A stretch of DNA of 64,000 bases from Ga0077555 sp963746315 (GTDB lineage Bacteria; Pseudomonadota; Alphaproteobacteria; Rhizobiales; Hyphomicrobiaceae): the NCBI GenBank assembly GCA_963746315.1, contig CAVVAR010000003.1, forward strand, positions 186,001-250,000, in the 5' to 3' direction. This document shows positions 60,882-64,000 of this stretch, piece by piece. The notes under the pieces are model-generated. The model saw nothing but the letters and a program-made list of their open reading frames with translations. It did no database searches and had not been told where the DNA came from. Positions within the stretch are counted from its first letter, which is position 1. Each line of letters starts with the position of its first letter. Position numbers and translations under genes: made by a program.

Positions 60882-61472
60882 ATGGCGATACGGCTCCTCG
60901 GTATCTTGATCGCATTCGCCGCGGGTTGCCTTGCGGCGGGGTTCGCCATGGTGCTTTTCGTGCTGACCCCCGCCGAGGTCATCGGATTGCCGCCCGACGT
61001 GCGCGCCGACCGTGTGGCGAAAGGCTTCGAATTGGCCGGCTTCGTCGCAGCCCAAGTTGCCCTGTTCTCGACGCCGTTCGCGCTGGTCGCGGCTGCTGTC
61101 GGCGAGATGCTGCGTAATCGCAATTGGACCTACTACGTGCTCGCCGGCCTGATCATCGCCGGCCTTGGCTTCTTCGCCCAGCACACCACCGAGCAGATCG
61201 GCCAGCCGACCATCGCCAACAACTACGCCCTGACTGCCTTCCTCACGTCTGGATTTGTCGGTGGCCTGGTCTACTGGGTGTTCCGCGGCCGCTTCGCAGG
61301 TGGCCGCCAGGGAGCGTCGGTTGCTCCCACGCCGCCGCCGCACGTCGAGACGGCGTCCCCGCCCGACAAGCCAACCACGGCCATTGCGTCCAAACCCGCG
61401 GAGCACCCACTAAGCGCACAGGCGGAGATCAAATCCGAGCATTCTGCCGCTCCCCAGCCCAGCAAGGTGTAG
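60882..61472 (+). CDS. Paralogous small membrane protein with disordered tail
   Basis: The 196-residue protein shares the layout of its upstream neighbour: LLGILIAFAAGCLAAGFAMV, a long middle helix pair (VAAQVALFSTPFALVAAAVG), NRNWTYYVLAGLIIAGLGFF and GFVGGLVYWVFRGR. A Pro/Ser/Ala tail of about 55 residues is added. No catalytic residue is visible. It is 112 bp downstream of its paralogue. Function unknown. Confidence 0.74.
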   Translation: MAIRLLGILIAFAAGCLAAGFAMVLFVLTPAEVIGLPPDVRADRVAKGFELAGFVAAQVALFSTPFALVAAAVGEMLRNRNWTYYVLAGLIIAGLGFFAQHTTEQIGQPTIANNYALTAFLTSGFVGGLVYWVFRGRFAGGRQGASVAPTPPPHVETASPPDKPTTAIASKPAEHPLSAQAEIKSEHSAAPQPSKV

Positions 61473-61571
61473 CCGCAAGCTGCACAATCCCTGGAGCGCG
61501 CGGATCGGATTGCTGCACTGCACAAATTCTGCTAATATCTCAAAAGTGCAGGGCTTGGAGGTCGTAGACGC

Positions 61572-62153
61572 ATGAACCCATTCGAGTTGCAGGCCGAATT
61601 TGCGCGTCAGTGGTTCGCCCTCGTCGGGGGCATGGCCGCGACGATGATGACGGCATGCACGAGCATGGGTCGTGAACAGGCATCATCTTGGACTGGAGAC
61701 TCGGCTCCGCGAGCCACTCCCTCGCCCACGCCGTTCTCGCCTTTTCCGTGGGAGATGAGCCCAGCGACCATGGACCTGTCCGCCTTCGCCGTACCGTTTG
61801 CGCCGACAACCTCGCTATTCCATCCGGCGCTGGCCTTCGCGCCTTGGGCACCACTCTTCACCGGTGGTTTTCCGTTACCGCTATCGCCGGGCTTATTTCC
61901 GTTTGCCACCTCGATGTGGCACCCACTGGCAGCGACCTGGGCATTTCCGCCGAACGCCTTCAATCCGTGGGCCTCTTTCTTTACGCCGCGCAATCCCGGC
62001 GCCGAGCTCGTCGAGCAGGTAGCATCCAACTATCGTTCAGCCAGCGGCTATGCCGTCGCGGCCATCGTAGGGCCATTCGGGGCCGCGCTCGGCCCTCGCA
62101 AGTTTGGTGAGCCGTGGTGGCAGTCCGTTCCCGCGCCCAACCGGCTGAACTAG
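61572..62153 (+). CDS. Pro/Phe/Trp-rich hypothetical protein
   Basis: The 193-residue product is unusual: after an N-terminal helix (MNPFELQAEFARQWFALVGG), residues 50-145 are dominated by Pro, Phe, Trp and Ala with few charges (FPWEMSPATMDLSAFAVPF; FPPNAFNPWASFFTPRNP). The C-terminal 45 residues look helical (SNYRSASGYAVAAIVGPFG). The opening faintly recalls phasin-type granule proteins but that is weak. A terminator follows. I do not recognise the family. Confidence 0.65.
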   Translation: MNPFELQAEFARQWFALVGGMAATMMTACTSMGREQASSWTGDSAPRATPSPTPFSPFPWEMSPATMDLSAFAVPFAPTTSLFHPALAFAPWAPLFTGGFPLPLSPGLFPFATSMWHPLAATWAFPPNAFNPWASFFTPRNPGAELVEQVASNYRSASGYAVAAIVGPFGAALGPRKFGEPWWQSVPAPNRLN

Positions 62154-62200
62154 CCGCCGAAGGCTCGCCTATTCTGCTGCGGTCGTGACCCACGAAAATC

Positions 62201-62232
62201 GGGCCCGACTTGACCGCCGGGCCCTTTGTTTT
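62201..62232 (+). terminator. Rho-independent terminator
   Basis: GGGCCCG (62201-62207) pairs with CGGGCCC (62218-62224) across a 10-base loop, then TTTGTTTT. It lies 48 bp after the Pro/Phe-rich gene and ends that transcript. Confidence 0.88.
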
Positions 62233-62313
62233 GATGTCCGAGAACGTGGTAGCGCGAACAACCTGAGTGACAATTCCCCGAGTGAAAATCTCGCGGCGTG
62301 GATGCTCCTCGCG

Positions 62314-63012
62314 TCAAAGCGACGAGCCGACCACCAGCGTCCAGAAGGTCTTGAACTCGCTCTTGGGTTCGTGGACGAGCGCAATTCCCATATGCTCGGC
62401 GTCACCCAGAAGCAGATTTTTGTTGTGGCCGGGGCTGTCCTTCCAGCCCTTTAGCACTTCTTCGAAACTGACCTGACCCGTGCCGACGTTCTCCGCCGCG
62501 AGCTTGGCGTTGTAGCCGCTCCTCTTGACGCGGTCCCATGGATTGGAGCCGTCGGATCCAAAGTGCGAGATCCTGTCCCATTTCGCGAGATCGCGCGAAT
62601 GCGCCTTCGCCGCCGCCGTCAGCGCCGCATTGAGTTGCAGCGGCTTCAAACCCTTGCCCTTGCGGTATCCGTTGATCTGATCCCGCGCGGCCTCGGTGTT
62701 GAGTAGAGTGTTGGAGAAGTCGCGGTCGGCAAGCGCACCCCTGGGTGCTGTGTCATAGGACCCGCGTGGTGCTCTATCCGCGAGGCTCGCCAGTCGACCA
62801 TCCTTGCCCTGCGACCTGGATTTTGCTTCGCCCGCAGGTTCGCCGCCGAGTGCGCTTTGGCGGCCGCGAGATCCGGCCAGAACTGATGTCGAGCCGCCTC
62901 CGCCATCCGTTAGCGCAAGGGACGGCGATTGCCCCCCCTGGCTGCATCCGGTGACGGCCAATGCCAAAGCCGTTGCTATTAAAACGCGAGACATGTCGTT
63001 TGCCTTCGCCAT
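62314..63012 (-). CDS. CAP-domain (SCP/PR1) lipoprotein
   Basis: The 232-residue product has a lipoprotein signal (VLIATALALAVTGCSQGG, Cys at about 22). A disordered segment follows to about residue 100, then a CAP domain: LNTEAARDQINGYRKGKG, LTAAAKAHSRDLAKW, SAENVGTG-like block AAENVGTGQVSF and WKDSPGHNKNLL. The CAP cleft histidine is in KAHSRDLA and the second in SPGHNKN. Bacterial CAP lipoproteins are of uncertain role, some binding lipids or altering the wall. A perfect TTAA-N7-TTAA CtrA-type box lies 42 bp upstream. ATG 63012 is preferred over the long frame to 63303. Confidence 0.88.
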   Translation of the reverse strand: MAKANDMSRVLIATALALAVTGCSQGGQSPSLALTDGGGGSTSVLAGSRGRQSALGGEPAGEAKSRSQGKDGRLASLADRAPRGSYDTAPRGALADRDFSNTLLNTEAARDQINGYRKGKGLKPLQLNAALTAAAKAHSRDLAKWDRISHFGSDGSNPWDRVKRSGYNAKLAAENVGTGQVSFEEVLKGWKDSPGHNKNLLLGDAEHMGIALVHEPKSEFKTFWTLVVGSSL

Positions 63013-63478
63013 GAGACGATGACTCTCCCTGGACGAAGCATCGCGCCAACGAGTTAACCCGGCGTTAAGGCTGACGGACGTTTGATGATGGGACAATTCG
63101 ATGTGCGACGCAGAAACTGACGACACAGCAAAACCCTTTCCCCTCCGTGGCGATAAACGGAGTCGACACGACCGCCGAAGCGGCCATCTTGAATGTTGAG
63201 GAGCGCGTTCAGCTCGAGTGTCAGAAGGCACCCGATTCTTGTCGTGAATTGGGCAAGCCCGGCACTTCTGTAAAATTCCGCTGGCGTCACAACCCGGCAC
63301 CACGGACAGGCTTTCTCAGCCGGCCGGGCAGAACATGCTTGGCCGGACGCCCATCATTCCGCACTATGCACGGACCCTCCGGTGATTCGCGCGTCCGGCA
63401 GGCCCCTGAGGCGGCGGCCAGCCCAAGGTCGTCATCGATCTCAGATCGGTCCCACACGTGCTGCGGGAGTGGCCCATC
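63013..63478. other. Intergenic region between CAP lipoprotein and right-edge gene
   Basis: About 465 bp without a recognisable gene. It holds the CtrA-type box at 63054-63068. An ATG-started frame at 63366 is open but short and looks like a shadow of the gene to its right. Confidence 0.45.
63054..63068 (-). promoter_or_regulatory. CtrA-type binding box (TTAA-N7-TTAA)
   Basis: TTAACCCGGCGTTAA has both half sites of the CtrA consensus with exact 7-base spacing. It begins 42 bp upstream of the CAP lipoprotein ATG, where CtrA would touch the promoter. The ctrA pathway gene chpT and gcrA are also in the window. Confidence 0.6.
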
Positions 63479-64000
63479 ATGACGGAGCAAGGCCCGCAAG
63501 GCTTGCCGCCCACCGAGCTCGCCGACGAGGCCCGCCGCCTCGCCGGAACCGTGCTTGTGCGGATCGCGACCGAGGCCGCCGAAGAATCCGCCGTAATGCG
63601 CGACCTCGGACAGATCCTGGGACCCAAAGGCGGCACCGACGTCTGGCGTATCGAGGTCAGCCGTCTCGTTGCGGCACTTGTCGCTGGTGGTCTCGTCGAA
63701 CGCGACGGAGATCTGTTGCGAGCGACGGGGCAAGGGGTCGCCGCAGCGGTGGAGTTTCTAGGCGCCAAGAAGGGCTTGCCCAAGGACTGGTCCACCGCAC
63801 GCGACATCCACCTCATCGCCGTCGCCTTGGGTCTCACGAACGCCCCGGCTTCGAAGCTCAGGCTCCTGCGCAAAGCCGATGGACTACGCGCTCTCGTCGT
63901 GGTCAGCCACTGGCGGCTCGAGATCAAAGGCCTTCCCTCCGCCCCTCGTATCCGCTCGGCGCTCGCAGCCCGGGCCTTGGATCGCGCATTCGGCAATCAG
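63479..64000 (+). CDS. Unknown protein, 3' end beyond the window
   Basis: A reading frame opens at ATG 63479 and stays open to the window edge, at least 174 residues. Sequence: helical N-terminus (LADEARRLAGTVLVRIATEA), a segment that could be a winged helix (VWRIEVSRLVAALVAGGLVE), then basic ones (APRIRSALAARALDRAF). A GTG at 63458 or other start upstream is possible, as the frame is open back to a stop at 63407. No family recognised. Confidence 0.6.
   Translation, partial: MTEQGPQGLPPTELADEARRLAGTVLVRIATEAAEESAVMRDLGQILGPKGGTDVWRIEVSRLVAALVAGGLVERDGDLLRATGQGVAAAVEFLGAKKGLPKDWSTARDIHLIAVALGLTNAPASKLRLLRKADGLRALVVVSHWRLEIKGLPSAPRIRSALAARALDRAFGNQ

Overview
The window looks like chromosome of a high-GC alphaproteobacterium of the order Hyphomicrobiales (Rhizobiales). 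The evidence is a set of lineage markers: the cell-cycle regulator GcrA, the histidine phosphotransferase ChpT, an EipA-type DUF1134 envelope protein, a DUF1489 protein, aerobic CobS/CobT cobaltochelatase, and the neighbourhoods bolA/J-domain/cobS/cobT and aroK-aroB-corC with xerD and accA close by. I found no rRNA, tRNA, CRISPR array, prophage or insertion sequence. Genus cannot be decided from what is visible.

Layout. 0-13 kb: DUF2892 and OsmC proteins, a two-gene RND efflux operon, a TauD-type dioxygenase, a glutathione S-transferase, a trypsin/PDZ protein that has lost its catalytic triad, an enolase-superfamily enzyme and two membrane-anchored proteins of unknown role. 13-19 kb: EipA-like protein, CysQ, ChpT with a lone receiver, RlmJ and a flavin monooxygenase. 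19-23 kb: an accessory-looking patch with a 31-bp inverted repeat, two oppositely oriented copies of a CCCTCTCCCC palindromic repeat, a frameshifted MFS transporter, a LysR regulator and a hotdog thioesterase.

23.2-24.3 kb is the most striking locus. A GrdB/PrdB-like reductase is interrupted by an in-frame TGA in a U-P-V-C redox motif, followed at the right distance by a hairpin that fits a bacterial SECIS element. The next gene, which overlaps it, is a small glutaredoxin. I read this as a selenocysteine-containing redox operon that ordinary gene calling would split into two fragments.

24-34 kb: methyltransferase, moaA, an M20 amidohydrolase next to a uronate-dehydrogenase-like enzyme, an AhpD-like peroxidase, a cysteine-cluster protein, an SDR, PPK2 and GcrA. 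35-38 kb: argD-argF-hslO. 38-48 kb: FAD-linked dehydrogenase, a triple-repeat secreted protein, a phytase-like esterase protein, cobT/cobS, a J-domain protein, bolA, a hydratase and a histidine-rich exported protein. 48-56 kb: aroK-aroB-corC on the minus strand facing away from a secreted helical protein, xerD and accA. 56-58 kb: a translationally coupled membrane/stress cluster (DUF3618, holin-like, stress-type protein, 24-residue membrane peptide). 58-64 kb: formate/nitrite-type channel, rlmN with two small membrane proteins, an odd Pro/Phe-rich protein, a CAP-domain lipoprotein with a CtrA-type box in its promoter, and a gene cut by the right edge.

Starts were adjusted by hand where a Shine-Dalgarno sequence or family start made a choice possible. 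Family assignments come from reading motifs, not from database searches.
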